A DNA stretch of 56,105 nucleotides from Clostridiaceae bacterium (GTDB lineage Bacteria; Bacillota; Clostridia; Acetivibrionales; Acetivibrionaceae). The DNA lies in NCBI GenBank assembly GCA_012519925.1, contig JAAYPF010000181.1:1-56105 (forward strand), read 5' to 3'. The notes beneath the pieces are model-generated. The model saw nothing but the letters and a program-made list of their open reading frames with translations, searched no databases and had not been told where the DNA came from. A program made the translations under genes and the position numbers. Of this stretch, positions 10,529 through 20,088 are shown piece by piece. Numbering within the stretch: position 1 is the stretch's first letter; the number at the start of each line of letters is the position of its first letter.

Positions 10529-10659
10529 TTGCACAAAACAGAATCTATGCGAGTCCCAATAAATAACTGATCAATTGAAGTTAAAACTTGATTTAATGGG
10601 TTTTATATCTAAAATATTGAATATGTATTTTTTGAAACTCCTTAATGTAATAGGCTAAG

Positions 10660-10697
10660 GGTTATGGAAAAGATGGGGTTGTCCCCTTTTTCCAACC
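10660..10697 (+). other. Strong intergenic hairpin between ilvC and leuA
   Basis: GGTT-TGGAAAA-GGGG pairs with CCCC-TTTTCC-AACC around a TTGT loop, with small internal bulges. No T-run follows, so it is more likely an mRNA processing or stability element than a terminator. The rest of the 10529-10840 gap shows no gene. Confidence 0.5.
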
Positions 10698-10750
10698 ACC
10701 TATTAGTTATGATTGCTAATTGCCGTTTACTGCAGGAGTATTTAAAACAT

Positions 10751-10779
10751 TTGAAATTACCACATCTGAAAAATATAGA
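10751..10779 (+). promoter_or_regulatory. SigA-type promoter candidate for leuA
   Basis: TTGAAA, 17-nt spacer, TATAGA, 62 nt before the leuA ATG. It would allow leuA-cimA to be expressed apart from the T-box transcript. Confidence 0.4.
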
Positions 10780-10840
10780 GATAAATATAGAAGTTAAATT
10801 ATAAATATGAGAATGGTCTAGGAAATAGGAGGTAAATGTT

Positions 10841-12358
10841 ATGACAAATAGAATTAAGATATTTGATACAACCTTAAGGGATGGAGAACAAACTCCAGGG
10901 GTCAATTTAAATATTCAAGAGAAATTGGAAATTGCACGTCAGCTTGAAAAATTAGGAGTTGACGTTATTGAGGCGGGCTTTGCCATTGCATCACCAGGAG
11001 ATTTTGAAGCTGTTAAGGCTGTCTCGGAAAACATAAAAAATGTTACAATTGCAAGTCTTTGCAGAGCAGTCGAAAAAGATATAGATAGAGCATGGGAAGC
11101 AGTAAAGGGGGCTCAGAGTCCTAGAATCCATACATTTATTGCCACATCGGATATTCATTTAAAACATAAACTTAAGATGACTGAGGATGAAGTATTGGAA
11201 AGAGCAGTTGCAATGGTGAAATACGCCAAGAAATACTGTTCTGATGTGGAATTCTCTGCAGAAGATGCGAGCAGAACAAGAGTAGAGTTTTTGGTAAAAG
11301 TAATTGAAGAGGTAATAAAAGCTGGTGCAACAGTAGTAAATATTCCAGACACTGTGGGATACACTACGCCAGCAGAATATGGAAAAATAATTCGTGCTAT
11401 TAAGGAGAATGTTAGCAATATAGACAAAGCTGATATAAGTGTTCATTGCCACAACGATTTAGGCTTGGCGGTAGCAAATTCTCTTGCTGCGATATTAAAC
11501 GGTGCAACACAAGTTGAGTGTACCATAAATGGATTAGGTGAGAGGGCAGGAAACGCTGCTGTGGAAGAACTAATTATGGGTCTTGACACTAGAAAAGACT
11601 TTTATAAAATTGAACATAATATTAATACAAAGCAAATATATAGAACAAGTAAACTTGTTAGTAGTCTTACAGGTATTACTGTCCAGCCTAATAAAGCAAT
11701 TGTAGGTGCAAATGCTTTTGCTCACGAGTCAGGAATTCACCAACATGGAGTATTGTCTGAAAAGAGCACTTATGAGATAATGAAACCTGAATCTATAGGA
11801 TTAGGGCAAAACAGAATGGTGTTAGGGAAGCTCTCTGGACGTCATGCCTTTGAAGAAAGGTTAAAGGAAATGGGCTACACAACTCTTACACCGGAAGCAA
11901 TTCAACAGGCCTTTGAAAAGTTTAAGAGTTTGGCAGATAAGAAAAAGGTGGTTTTAGACAGAGACATAGAGGCTCTTATTGAGGAGAAAGTTTCTGAGGT
12001 TCCTGAAATATTTGAACTTGATAGCTTCCAAATTACAAGTGGTAACAAAAGTGTGGCAACTTCAACAATAAGCCTTAAGAGAAAGGATAACATTATTACA
12101 GAAGCCGCTACCGGTGATGGTCCGGTTGCTGCAGCCTTTAATGCAATAGAAAGAGCTGTGGGAATAAGCTTTTCTCTTGAAGATTATAGTTTGAGGGCTG
12201 TAACAGAAGGAAAGGATGCTCTAGGGGAAGTTACAGTTAGAATTTCAAAGGACGGCAAGCTTTTTGTAGGAAGAGGAGTAAGTACTGACATTATTGAGTC
12301 GGGTGTTAGAGCATATTTAAATGCTATTAATAGAGCAGTAAGTGAAATTGGTGAATAA
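10841..12358 (+). CDS. leuA: 2-isopropylmalate synthase
   Basis: Condenses acetyl-CoA with 2-oxoisovalerate, the committed step to leucine. 505 residues: an HMGL-like TIM barrel with [11 protein letters not shown] at residues 10-20, the metal-binding [13 protein letters not shown] and [13 protein letters not shown], a linker containing [12 protein letters not shown], and a C-terminal LeuA dimerisation/allosteric domain (about 370-505). Start ATG after AGGAGG. leuB, leuC and leuD do not follow, which is unusual; cimA follows instead. Confidence 0.94.
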   Translation: MTNRIKIFDTTLRDGEQTPGVNLNIQEKLEIARQLEKLGVDVIEAGFAIASPGDFEAVKAVSENIKNVTIASLCRAVEKDIDRAWEAVKGAQSPRIHTFIATSDIHLKHKLKMTEDEVLERAVAMVKYAKKYCSDVEFSAEDASRTRVEFLVKVIEEVIKAGATVVNIPDTVGYTTPAEYGKIIRAIKENVSNIDKADISVHCHNDLGLAVANSLAAILNGATQVECTINGLGERAGNAAVEELIMGLDTRKDFYKIEHNINTKQIYRTSKLVSSLTGITVQPNKAIVGANAFAHESGIHQHGVLSEKSTYEIMKPESIGLGQNRMVLGKLSGRHAFEERLKEMGYTTLTPEAIQQAFEKFKSLADKKKVVLDRDIEALIEEKVSEVPEIFELDSFQITSGNKSVATSTISLKRKDNIITEAATGDGPVAAAFNAIERAVGISFSLEDYSLRAVTEGKDALGEVTVRISKDGKLFVGRGVSTDIIESGVRAYLNAINRAVSEIGE

Positions 12359-12464
12359 TAGCGGTCTATATTATTTACTAAAATCACCTAAGAAGAGTTT
12401 TTGTAAATTGACTAAATCTTAGTTCTGTATAGATTTAAGATTCTTGCGGGGGGAGATGCAAACT

Positions 12465-14045
12465 ATGAAAAAAATACAAATTTATGATTCAACATTAAGG
12501 GACGGAGCTCAAGCACAAGGTATTTCTTTTAGCGTTGAAGACAAAATTAAGATTGTAGATAGACTTGATAAACTTGGAGTGAATTATATAGAAGCGGGAA
12601 ATCCCGGTTCAAACCCTAAAGATCTGGAATTTTTTGAACGAATAAAAAATATGAATTTTACAAATGCAAAGGTAATTGCATTTGGAAGCACAAGAAGAGT
12701 TAATATTTCTGTAGAAGAAGATGCTAATGTTAATTCGTTGCTTAGAGCTGATACTCCCGCAGTTGCAATTTTTGGAAAAAGTTGGGATTTTCATGTTGTT
12801 GATATTCTAAAGACCACTCTTGATGAAAATCTAAAAATGATTTATGATACGATATTATTTTTTAAGAGTAAAAATAAAGAAGTAGTATTTGACGCAGAAC
12901 ACTTCTTTGATGGATATAAAGCAAATCCTGAATATGCAATGAAGTCGCTAAAAGCAGCATGTGACGCAGGTGCTGACAGCATTTGTCTATGTGATACTAA
13001 TGGTGGAAGTTTTCCAAATGAAGTGTTTGAGATAACTCAGAAAGTTGTGAAAGAGTTTAATGTTGATGTTGGAATACACTGCCATAATGACACTGGAATG
13101 GCGGTAGCCAATTCTATAATGGCGGTACAGGCGGGAGCTAAGCAAGTACAGGGAACGTTAAATGGATTTGGAGAGAGAAGTGGGAACGCTAATATTTGTA
13201 CAATTATACCTAATCTTCAGCTAAAACTAGGGTATTCGTGTATTCTCGAAGAGAACATGATACAACTTACTTCAATTGCTAGATATGCAAGTGAAATAGC
13301 AAACGTTGTGCATGATGAAAGTGCACCTTATGTAGGAAAAAACTCCTTCGCCCACAAAGCCGGTATGCATGCTGACGCGGTAAATAAGAATACGACGGCT
13401 TATGAGCATATAAGACCGGAGATGGTCGGAAACGAGAGAGTATTTTTGATGTCCGAGGTGGCCGGTAGAAGTGCTGTGCTAAATTTGATAAACCACATTG
13501 ATGACACTATTACAAAGGATTCACCTGAGACAAAGCTAATCCTTGAGAAACTCAAGGAAATGGAATTCAAAGGCTACCAATATGAAGCAGCTGAAAGCTC
13601 TTTTGAACTTATAATAAGAAAAATATTAGGTAAGTATGAATCTTTCTTTGAACTTGGTGAGTTTAAAGTCGTTGTTAATGAGCCTTCCGTTACTACTGCT
13701 AATTCTTCGGCAATGATTAAAATTAAAGTAGGAGAGCAGGAGGAAATTACAGCTGATGAAGGTACTGGTCCTGTAAATGCTCTTGACAAGGCACTAAGAA
13801 AAGCTTTAGTAAGGTTTTATCCTCAGGTTATGGATATGAAACTTACAGACTACAAGGTTAGGGTTCTTGATTCAAAGTCTGCAACTGCTGCTAAAGTTAG
13901 GGTACTAATTGAATCAACAGATTCAGAAGAAGTTTGGACAACAATAGGAGTTTCTTCAGACATCATTGAAGCGAGTTGGCATGCACTTATAGATTCTATA
14001 GAGTATAAGCTTTTAAAGGATAAGGAAACTGAAAAATTAAACTAA
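12465..14045 (+). CDS. cimA: Citramalate synthase
   Basis: Condenses pyruvate and acetyl-CoA to (R)-citramalate, giving 2-oxobutyrate for isoleucine without threonine. 526 residues from the ATG at 12465, which has GGGGGGAG at a good distance; the in-frame ATG at 12456 and TTG at 12444 sit on or before that site. HMGL barrel with YDSTLRDGAQAQGISFS, HCHNDTGMAVANS and GFGERSGNANI, then the leuA-type regulatory domain (about 400-520, with DEGTGPVNALDKAL). The DGAQAQG signature and the length place it in the CimA branch rather than LeuA or homocitrate synthase. Confidence 0.93.
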   Translation: MKKIQIYDSTLRDGAQAQGISFSVEDKIKIVDRLDKLGVNYIEAGNPGSNPKDLEFFERIKNMNFTNAKVIAFGSTRRVNISVEEDANVNSLLRADTPAVAIFGKSWDFHVVDILKTTLDENLKMIYDTILFFKSKNKEVVFDAEHFFDGYKANPEYAMKSLKAACDAGADSICLCDTNGGSFPNEVFEITQKVVKEFNVDVGIHCHNDTGMAVANSIMAVQAGAKQVQGTLNGFGERSGNANICTIIPNLQLKLGYSCILEENMIQLTSIARYASEIANVVHDESAPYVGKNSFAHKAGMHADAVNKNTTAYEHIRPEMVGNERVFLMSEVAGRSAVLNLINHIDDTITKDSPETKLILEKLKEMEFKGYQYEAAESSFELIIRKILGKYESFFELGEFKVVVNEPSVTTANSSAMIKIKVGEQEEITADEGTGPVNALDKALRKALVRFYPQVMDMKLTDYKVRVLDSKSATAAKVRVLIESTDSEEVWTTIGVSSDIIEASWHALIDSIEYKLLKDKETEKLN

Positions 14046-14057
14046 GGGAAGATTAAA

Positions 14058-14318
14058 TTGAGAATACTCGGAAAACTAATAAAGGGTACCACTATTGTCA
14101 GTGAAAAATTAGTTGAAAAAGATGATGAAAATGCTTCTTTTAGAGAGCTTTTAGAAACAAGTTTTATAGCTCTTTGCAAAGAACTTGATGTTTCTGTTCC
14201 CCTTTGGCTAAAAAGGAATACTACTGAGTTTGTGAGATTCCGTAGGACTTCCTTTACAAAGGAACAGTTTATTGAAAGTGTGAAGTTTGACAGGCTTGAG
14301 ATTAAGCTAGAGCAATGA
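14058..14318 (+). CDS. Conserved small protein of unknown function at the end of the ilv-leu operon
   Basis: 86 residues starting at TTG after AAGGGA, 12 bp behind cimA and followed directly by a terminator, so part of the operon. Charged and soluble, with an R/F-rich FVRFRRTSFTKEQF segment near the C-terminus. I recall similar short proteins in clostridia but cannot assign a function. Confidence 0.7.
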   Translation: MRILGKLIKGTTIVSEKLVEKDDENASFRELLETSFIALCKELDVSVPLWLKRNTTEFVRFRRTSFTKEQFIESVKFDRLEIKLEQ

Positions 14319-14323
14319 ATACT

Positions 14324-14363
14324 AAAAAAGATTGCCCGACGAATGGTCTAGGCAATCTTTTTT
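14324..14363. terminator. Bidirectional terminator between the ilv operon and the DUF368 gene
   Basis: AAAAAAGATTGCC and GGCAATCTTTTTT around a 14-nt loop. A- and T-runs on both sides suit both converging genes. Confidence 0.88.
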
Positions 14364-14379
14364 GATACATCTTAATATA

Positions 14380-15249
14380 TTAATCATTTGAAAATTTGGA
14401 CAATGTCATAATTGATTTCATTCCAAGAACAAAAGTTATAATAGAAATAATAATTGTTGCGATCCACCATGAATAATTTGTGATGCTTGGAATTGCGGGA
14501 ATAATTTTATCAAGGAATATCTCCCGAGTAGATCCAATAACAAAACCAATGATAACGAAATAAGTCTGATGTGGAAATTTGTTCATCGTCCACTCAATAG
14601 GTCTTGTGATTAAGAAAATTCCGATAAGGGTCATTACTCCTATTATTCCAACATAAATAAGGTCAAAACTTTTTATAGCCACAAGCATTGAATCATACAT
14701 ACCAAGAACTAGTAACATATGCGATGTACTTATGCCAGGAAGTACTAATGCTAATGCAATAATTATTCCAGTTACAAATAGCATCAAATAATGACCAATT
14801 CCTGATCCTGAAGTAACACTAATCGTTCCTGTGGGAATAAGTCCAAATGAAATTACTATACCTAAGCCAATAAGAAAATATATTATTGAAGAAATTTTAA
14901 AGCTTGAATTATTAGAATTGGCTTTCTTAAATAAAGCAGGAACGCCACCTATTACTGCTCCTAAAAAGAAAAATGATATAGGTATAGGTACCACTTCCAA
15001 CAACCAGCCAATTAATATAGATAGTGTGAAAATACCGATTCCTGCACCAATACAGAATTTCATGAGAAATATAATATTTCCTTTTAAGTCTTTTGTAAAA
15101 CGGCTAATTGAACCTATAAGTTTGTCATAAATGCCTAATAGTATGGCCATAGTCCCACCACTCACGCCTGGAACACTCATTGATGAACCTATGATAAACC
15201 CTTTTAGCATAACTAAAAAAGTGTTCTTAAAATTCTTTTCTTTATCCAT
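14380..15249 (-). CDS. DUF368 polytopic membrane protein
   Basis: About 289 residues with eight or more hydrophobic segments and the DUF368 opening KGFIIGSSMSVPGVSGGTMAILLGIYD, repeated in part as LALVLPGISTSHMLLVLGMYD in the middle. The two PG(V/I)S motifs suggest an internal duplication. Proteins of this family have been linked to undecaprenyl-phosphate recycling across the membrane; that is family knowledge, not shown here. The start chosen is the ATG at 15249; a TTG at 15270 is also in frame, but it overlaps the GAGGTG site. Confidence 0.85.
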   Translation of the reverse strand: MDKEKNFKNTFLVMLKGFIIGSSMSVPGVSGGTMAILLGIYDKLIGSISRFTKDLKGNIIFLMKFCIGAGIGIFTLSILIGWLLEVVPIPISFFFLGAVIGGVPALFKKANSNNSSFKISSIIYFLIGLGIVISFGLIPTGTISVTSGSGIGHYLMLFVTGIIIALALVLPGISTSHMLLVLGMYDSMLVAIKSFDLIYVGIIGVMTLIGIFLITRPIEWTMNKFPHQTYFVIIGFVIGSTREIFLDKIIPAIPSITNYSWWIATIIISIITFVLGMKSIMTLSKFSND

Positions 15250-15458
15250 AGCATAAAAATTACACCTCAAAAAGATGTAGTCCTCTCTTTCTAAAGTTTA
15301 ATAAATAAAAAACTAGTACTGGGTAATTATAGCATATGTATTATAGCATGTAAAGCAAGTTAGCTAACAGTTCGAGATAATAGTATTAAGTGTCTTTTCC
15401 ATTATTTCTAAGATTATTGGAAAGAATAAGAAATCAACCATATTATGTAAAATAGAAT

Positions 15459-15486
15459 TTGTCTAGCCGAGAATTTGTGCTATAAT
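15459..15486 (+). promoter_or_regulatory. SigA-type promoter of sigI-rsgI
   Basis: TTGTCT, 16-nt spacer, perfect TATAAT, about 43 nt upstream of the sigI ATG. Confidence 0.6.
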
Positions 15487-15528
15487 AATAAGATGGTTTC
15501 TAAAAAGTTTTATTGCTGGAGGTAAATA

Positions 15529-16233
15529 ATGCATTCGCTTACTATCAATGAAAGAGTTGAAAGTATCAAGAATGATGAATACGGTATCAATAAATTTATT
15601 GAGGAGTATAAGCCTTTTATTGCCTCATGCGTGGAGAAGACTGTAGGGCGTTATGTTGTGTATGGTCAAGATGACGAGTTGAGCATTGCATTAATCGCAT
15701 TTTCAGAAGCAATTAATGCCTTTGACAGTTCGCGGGGTAATTTCCTGTCCTTTGCTCAGAATGTAATTAAGAGGAGAATAATCGATTATTATAGAAAAGA
15801 GAGCAAACATAGTAAAGTTGTTTTTATGAATGAGTACTTTAAAGAAGTTGATGATGATGAGTATGATTATACTACGGACAAGGCTATTGATGATTACTCA
15901 AGAGAAGAAAGCAGCCAATACAGAAGACTTGAGATAGAGCAACTAAAAAAGGAATTAGCAGAATGGGGAATATCCTTTTTTGAGCTCTCTGATGTATCGC
16001 CTAAGCACGAAAGAACACGACGAACATATTCCGAAGTTATAAAGTTTTTGCTTTCTGATGTTGAGTTAATAAGGCATATAAAGAATAAAAAGACTTTACC
16101 GATAATTCAAATTGAGAAAAGTCTAAAAATACCCCGGAAAAAAATAGATAGGGGACGAAAATATATAATAGCAGTGTTAATTATATGTACTGGTGATTAC
16201 GAATTTATTAAAGACTATATAAACTGGGGGTGA
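15529..16233 (+). CDS. sigI: RNA polymerase sigma factor SigI
   Basis: Alternative sigma factor of the SigI group, used in Bacillus for heat/envelope stress and in cellulolytic clostridia for sensing polysaccharides. 234 residues; the region 2 core contains FIEEYKPFIASCVEKTVGR and FDSSRGNFLSFAQNVIKRRIIDYYRKE, and the C-terminal SigI-specific domain ends in KSLKIPRKKIDRGRKYIIAVLIIC, a helix-turn-helix. Start ATG after GGAGG. rsgI begins 4 bp after the stop, the standard sigma/anti-sigma arrangement. Confidence 0.93.
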   Translation: MHSLTINERVESIKNDEYGINKFIEEYKPFIASCVEKTVGRYVVYGQDDELSIALIAFSEAINAFDSSRGNFLSFAQNVIKRRIIDYYRKESKHSKVVFMNEYFKEVDDDEYDYTTDKAIDDYSREESSQYRRLEIEQLKKELAEWGISFFELSDVSPKHERTRRTYSEVIKFLLSDVELIRHIKNKKTLPIIQIEKSLKIPRKKIDRGRKYIIAVLIICTGDYEFIKDYINWG

Positions 16234-16237
16234 TAGT

Positions 16238-17719
16238 ATGAAAGGCATAGTGGTTGATTTAAATGATAAATATGCTGTTGTGTTGGATAAAAAAGGTGGT
16301 TTTATAAAAGTTAAAAATAACGGAAAGTTTACTATAGGTAATGAAATTGATATTGGATTGAGAGCAACCAACCATAATTTCAAAACATTATCAAAGATTA
16401 CATCAGTAGCGGCTGGGCTCCTATTACTTTTTGGTATCGGTATTGGGGGATACGCGTATAGTATGCCTTATAACTATATTAATGTCGATATAAACCCTAG
16501 TTTAGAATTTACAGTTAATGTATTTGGAGTGGTATTAGACGTAAAAGGTCTTAATAGTGATGGAGAAGATCTAATAAAGAATACTAGATACAATCGTATG
16601 AAGATTGATAGAGCTGTTGAAGGATTTATAGAGGCAGCACTTGATAAAGGTTTTTTAGAAGATGTGGATAAAAACACTGTAATGATAACTGTATCTGGGA
16701 AAAATGAAGAAAAATTATCAGATATTCAGGAAGAATTAGTAAAAGTTACTAACGATACTTTAGAACACAGTAAAGTTCAATCAGAAGTTGTGGCGGAGAA
16801 GGTAACTCTTAATAAACGTGATAACGCAAAAGAATTAGGTATATCGCCAGGTAAACTAGTCCTCATTGAGAAGCTACAAAAGGAAAAACCTGAAGTGAAA
16901 ATTGAAGAATATAAGGAAAAGCCTGTTAAGGATATTCTTGCTTCAATTAAGCATGTTAAAAAAGAAGCACCTAAGAAACCAAAAGATCAAACCAAAACCT
17001 TGCCGGATAAGGAGAATAAAGCTTTTGATAAGCTGAAAGATCATGAAAAAGACAACAAAGCTAATACTGATAAAAAGATAAAAGAGGATATATCTAAAGA
17101 GTTACCAAACAAAGTAAGTAATCCACCAAGTAATAACTTGAAAGATAAGGAAAAGCAAGATAGAGAAGAAAAAGGCAAAACTCCAGATGACAAAAAACCA
17201 AAAGATAAAGAAATAAAAAGTAACGATTCAAAACATAACGAACCAAAAGACGACAAACAAAAGAACAATGAACCAAAAGACAATGGACCAAAAGATAATA
17301 AACCAAAAGACAACGAACCAAAAGATAACAAACTAAAAGACAATGAAACAAAAGATAATGGACCGAAAGATAATGAACAGAAAGATAATAAACCAAGAGA
17401 CAACGAATCAAAAGATAACGAACCAAAAGACAACAAGCAAAAAGGTAATGAGCCAAAAGATAATAAACCAAAAGACAACGAATTAAAAGGTGATGAGCTG
17501 AAAAAGGACATACAATATATAGATGATGCACCCAAAAAGCACGAAGAGAAAATTGACAAAACCGAAAAGCAAGACCAGGAAAACACCGAATTACAAGATG
17601 GTACGCAAGAGAGCGAAACAACGACAGATTTGGAGATTGAAGGTGTAGATGAAAAGGAGTCTGCCGAAACATTAAAGAAAAACAAGGAAAAAGATGACAA
17701 GAATACACTTGATTATTAG
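16238..17719 (+). CDS. rsgI: RsgI-type transmembrane anti-sigma factor with a long K/D/N/P pentapeptide repeat tail
   Basis: Holds SigI at the membrane until an outside signal arrives. 493 residues: RsgI N-terminal domain (about 1-50, opening MKGIVVDLNDKYAVVLD), one membrane segment (about 51-70), the conserved periplasmic RsgI domain (about 75-215, with INVDINPSLEFTVNVFGVVLD), then about 270 highly charged residues. Residues roughly 327-423 are about 19 copies of a degenerate pentapeptide, mainly PKDNE/PKDNK. Clostridial RsgIs often end in a carbohydrate-binding or hydrolase module; none is seen here, so this tail may span or bind the cell wall. Confidence 0.92.
   Translation: MKGIVVDLNDKYAVVLDKKGGFIKVKNNGKFTIGNEIDIGLRATNHNFKTLSKITSVAAGLLLLFGIGIGGYAYSMPYNYINVDINPSLEFTVNVFGVVLDVKGLNSDGEDLIKNTRYNRMKIDRAVEGFIEAALDKGFLEDVDKNTVMITVSGKNEEKLSDIQEELVKVTNDTLEHSKVQSEVVAEKVTLNKRDNAKELGISPGKLVLIEKLQKEKPEVKIEEYKEKPVKDILASIKHVKKEAPKKPKDQTKTLPDKENKAFDKLKDHEKDNKANTDKKIKEDISKELPNKVSNPPSNNLKDKEKQDREEKGKTPDDKKPKDKEIKSNDSKHNEPKDDKQKNNEPKDNGPKDNKPKDNEPKDNKLKDNETKDNGPKDNEQKDNKPRDNESKDNEPKDNKQKGNEPKDNKPKDNELKGDELKKDIQYIDDAPKKHEEKIDKTEKQDQENTELQDGTQESETTTDLEIEGVDEKESAETLKKNKEKDDKNTLDY
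17216..17505 (+). repeat. 15-bp tandem repeat array inside rsgI
   Basis: About 19 imperfect 15-nt units (variants of AACGAACCAAAAGAC) encode the pentapeptide tail. Third-position variation between units shows the array is not very recent. Confidence 0.85.
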
Positions 17720-17752
17720 AGATGGTAAAAAGTAAAAATAGCTTTTATTATT

Positions 17753-17790
17753 AATTTGATAGGAAACACAATTCCTATCAAATTATTTTT
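17753..17790 (+). terminator. Terminator after rsgI
   Basis: AATTTGATAGGAA and TTCCTATCAAATT, a perfect 13-bp stem, then ATTTTTATTATTT. The remaining gap to 18019 holds two weak hairpins (near 17810-17826 and 17880-17902) and no gene. Confidence 0.85.
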
Positions 17791-18019
17791 ATTATTTCTT
17801 AAAAAAAAGAGGATGCAAATCCTTTTGTGTAAACTTTTAGGGATAGGTTTTATGCCAGTAAGTTATGTATATTAATACCCTTCTTCTTTTCACGAGAAAA
17901 GAAATAAGAAAAGAAAAGCGGACCTCAAAAATACATGGTTCTTATGTTGCTTATGGTAATTTTACATAACGTCGAAAAATACAATGTTATTTAGACTCTT
18001 TAAAATTCCATATGTGATG

Positions 18020-19282
18020 TTATTTATTTATATGAATATTAAAGTCTAAGTCACTATTATAAATTTCCACACGGTTTCTTCCACCCTGCTTTGCCTTGTA
18101 CAAAGCGATGTCTGCAACTTTAATAATATTGTTTTTATTATCTGCATGAATTGGATATGTTGCAACACCAAGGCTGCAAGTTATATGAGGTATTACAGTA
18201 TCGTTAAATCTAGGCATAGGTTCAATTGAGATAGATTCTCGTATACGTTCAGCTATTCCTACAGCTGTAGTAGTATCTGTGGCAGGTAGAATTGCAATGA
18301 ATTCTTCTCCACCATACCTTGCAACAAGGTCAGTTTTTCTAATACAGCGTAATATAACTTGGGCAAATAATACTAGTACAGCATCTCCCGTAGTATGACC
18401 GTATTTGTCGTTTACATTTTTAAAGTGGTCGATGTCCATCATGATAACACTTAAAGTGTCCTTCGCTAAATTTGTAGCTTTTATTTGATTCTCTAAGTAT
18501 GTTTCAAGGAAATTTCGGTTGTACAGCTTGGTAAGCTTGTCTGTGTAAGCTTTCTTATTGAGTTGTTGCATAGCACGTTTACTGCTGATTACTGGTTTTG
18601 CTACTTCTATATAAGATCTTGCCTTTGATAATATAGTATCATCAAAAAAGCATTTTGTTTTGGAATAAAGTTGCAAAATTCCTAGTGTCTGGTTGTCGAT
18701 AGTTATAGGCAAGCAGACATAACTCCCATTCTTATGTTCGGTAAGTTGATAGGCACAGGTTATATCTGTAGCTATATTTCTGACATTACATTCACGACCA
18801 TATTTTATTAAAGGACAATTCCGTGGTTCCATTGTACAAAGAGGCATTCTCTCATTGGTGATTCGTTGCCATAAAAAATCCGTAGAAGAACGGTCATTCC
18901 TGTAAAATAGAGTTATTTGATTAGCTATATGCATGTTTCGCATGTAATTGTATAAAGTTTCATAAACTTCTATCTCAGAAGTGGCACGGTGAAGAACGTC
19001 TGTAAAGGTTTTAAAGTTTTTTAGTTCTTTCGTTTGAGAATGCTGCTGAGAAAGTTTGTTGTATAAAATTCCAGACACAACGAAAATAACAATATATAAA
19101 ACTACTGTAAATGCAGTAGCAAACATAACAGTACTTACCGTATCCTTGATTGGATGCTCGAGAGTACTGTACCAATAAAAAACAGTATAGGTAGGCAAAG
19201 CCAAAGCTATACTACAAGTAAGTGATATAAGTATTAGCCAAAATGGATTTATGTTCTTTTTAATAGGGGATCTTTTAAACAA
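18020..19282 (-). CDS. Membrane-bound diguanylate cyclase (two TM, GAF, GGDEF)
   Basis: Predicted to make cyclic di-GMP from GTP. About 420 residues: two membrane helices (about 15-80), a coiled stretch, a GAF-like domain (about 95-245, with cysteines in LCTMEPRNCPLIKYGREC) and a C-terminal GGDEF domain. The active site reads GGEEF, and RKTD exactly five residues before it matches the inhibitory I-site, so product feedback is likely. No EAL domain. The start is unclear: TTG at 19282 has GAAAGGGTG six bases upstream, while an in-frame TTG at 19300 has no clear ribosome site. It is monocistronic. Confidence 0.9.
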   Translation of the reverse strand: MFKRSPIKKNINPFWLILISLTCSIALALPTYTVFYWYSTLEHPIKDTVSTVMFATAFTVVLYIVIFVVSGILYNKLSQQHSQTKELKNFKTFTDVLHRATSEIEVYETLYNYMRNMHIANQITLFYRNDRSSTDFLWQRITNERMPLCTMEPRNCPLIKYGRECNVRNIATDITCAYQLTEHKNGSYVCLPITIDNQTLGILQLYSKTKCFFDDTILSKARSYIEVAKPVISSKRAMQQLNKKAYTDKLTKLYNRNFLETYLENQIKATNLAKDTLSVIMMDIDHFKNVNDKYGHTTGDAVLVLFAQVILRCIRKTDLVARYGGEEFIAILPATDTTTAVGIAERIRESISIEPMPRFNDTVIPHITCSLGVATYPIHADNKNNIIKVADIALYKAKQGGRNRVEIYNSDLDFNIHINK

Positions 19283-19300
19283 TATCTTCACCCTTTCCAA

Positions 19301-19697
19301 AGGATGTAAAGTTTAGTGGGATTAAAGTCCATAACAATACTGAAATTGCACATTTCGGTAAACTATGACTTGGTAGTTTAGATTTAACCAATAAGTCTAC
19401 ACAAGAAATATAAGTGCAATTATACATAAATAGCAATTTATCGATGATTAGTTAACATATGTCCACTGGCCTTTATCTGAGCAACTTGCATATATATATA
19501 TATAATAACATAGATTTTTATTTTTGAAAACCATTTCGTTAATATGTAATAAATTATTAATGCAAAAAAGGCTATAGGTGTAAAGCTGTAACGTATACTC
19601 TGCAAGTATTCTATAGATAGCATGATGAAACTTGTATTTTTGAAGCTGATGTAACTTTAAGAAGATGCTTTTACCGTGCAAAAAATTTAAAATATAC
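19301..19697. other. Intergenic region, no gene seen
   Basis: Very AT-rich, with an (AT)n stretch near 19490-19503. The open frames on the minus strand (19438-19681) lack ribosome sites and protein-like composition. It holds the upstream region of the divergently transcribed GGDEF gene and of rpsF. Confidence 0.5.
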
Positions 19698-19726
19698 TTG
19701 TAAATATAAAAGATATGTGATAAAAT
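19698..19726 (+). promoter_or_regulatory. SigA-type promoter of rpsF-ssb-rpsR
   Basis: TTGTAA, 17-nt spacer, TAAAAT, predicted start near 19733, just before the S6:S18 leader hairpin. Confidence 0.5.
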
Positions 19727-19738
19727 ACTTCATTGTAA

Positions 19739-19776
19739 TCCTTGCTCTGTTCATGAAACAGGGCCATAGTCCGGGA
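19739..19776 (+). promoter_or_regulatory. Probable S6:S18-binding mRNA leader of rpsF
   Basis: A perfect 8-bp hairpin (GCTCTGTT 19744-19751, loop CATGA, AACAGGGC 19757-19764) sits in an outer helix of TCC(T) at 19739-19742 with GGGA at 19773-19776. That leaves the one-sided bulge CATAGTCC(G), with CCG at 19771-19773. A CCG in a 3' asymmetric bulge just before the rpsF ribosome site is the known S6:S18 autoregulatory motif of Firmicutes. Assigned by eye from that architecture. Confidence 0.6.
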
Positions 19777-19791
19777 GGAGGTGAAGTAATT

Positions 19792-20079
19792 ATGATGAAT
19801 AAATATGAAACTATTTTTATCGTTAGTCCAGAAGTGAGTGAAGATGATACAAAAGTTCTTGTTGAAAAGATGAAGAGTTTGGTTGAGTCTTCAGGTCAAT
19901 TAGAAAGTATTGACGAGTGGGGTAAAAGGAAACTTGCATATCCTATAAACGATTTTAATGAAGGGTATTACGTGTTGATAAACTTCAGTTCTGAACCAAA
20001 TTTCCCGCATGAACTTGAAAGAATGTATAAGATAACCGACGGAATTATTAAAGATATCATAATAAAAAAGGATAATTAA
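19792..20079 (+). CDS. rpsF: 30S ribosomal protein S6
   Basis: Binds 16S rRNA of the platform together with S18. 95 residues from the first of two adjacent ATGs (19792, 19795) behind GGGAGGAGGTG; the longer open frame from 19717 runs through the leader RNA and is not protein. Typical MNKYETIFIVSPEVSEDD start and EWGKRKLAYPINDFNEGYYVLINF core. First gene of the rpsF-ssb-rpsR operon. Confidence 0.96.
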   Translation: MMNKYETIFIVSPEVSEDDTKVLVEKMKSLVESSGQLESIDEWGKRKLAYPINDFNEGYYVLINFSSEPNFPHELERMYKITDGIIKDIIIKKDN

Positions 20080-20088
20080 GGTGGTTAT

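Noticed and set aside
17041-17708. Long reverse-strand frames opposite rsgI (204 and 219 codons)
   Set aside because: They are mirror images of the 15-bp repeat array; Ser/Phe/Leu-only composition and no start signals.
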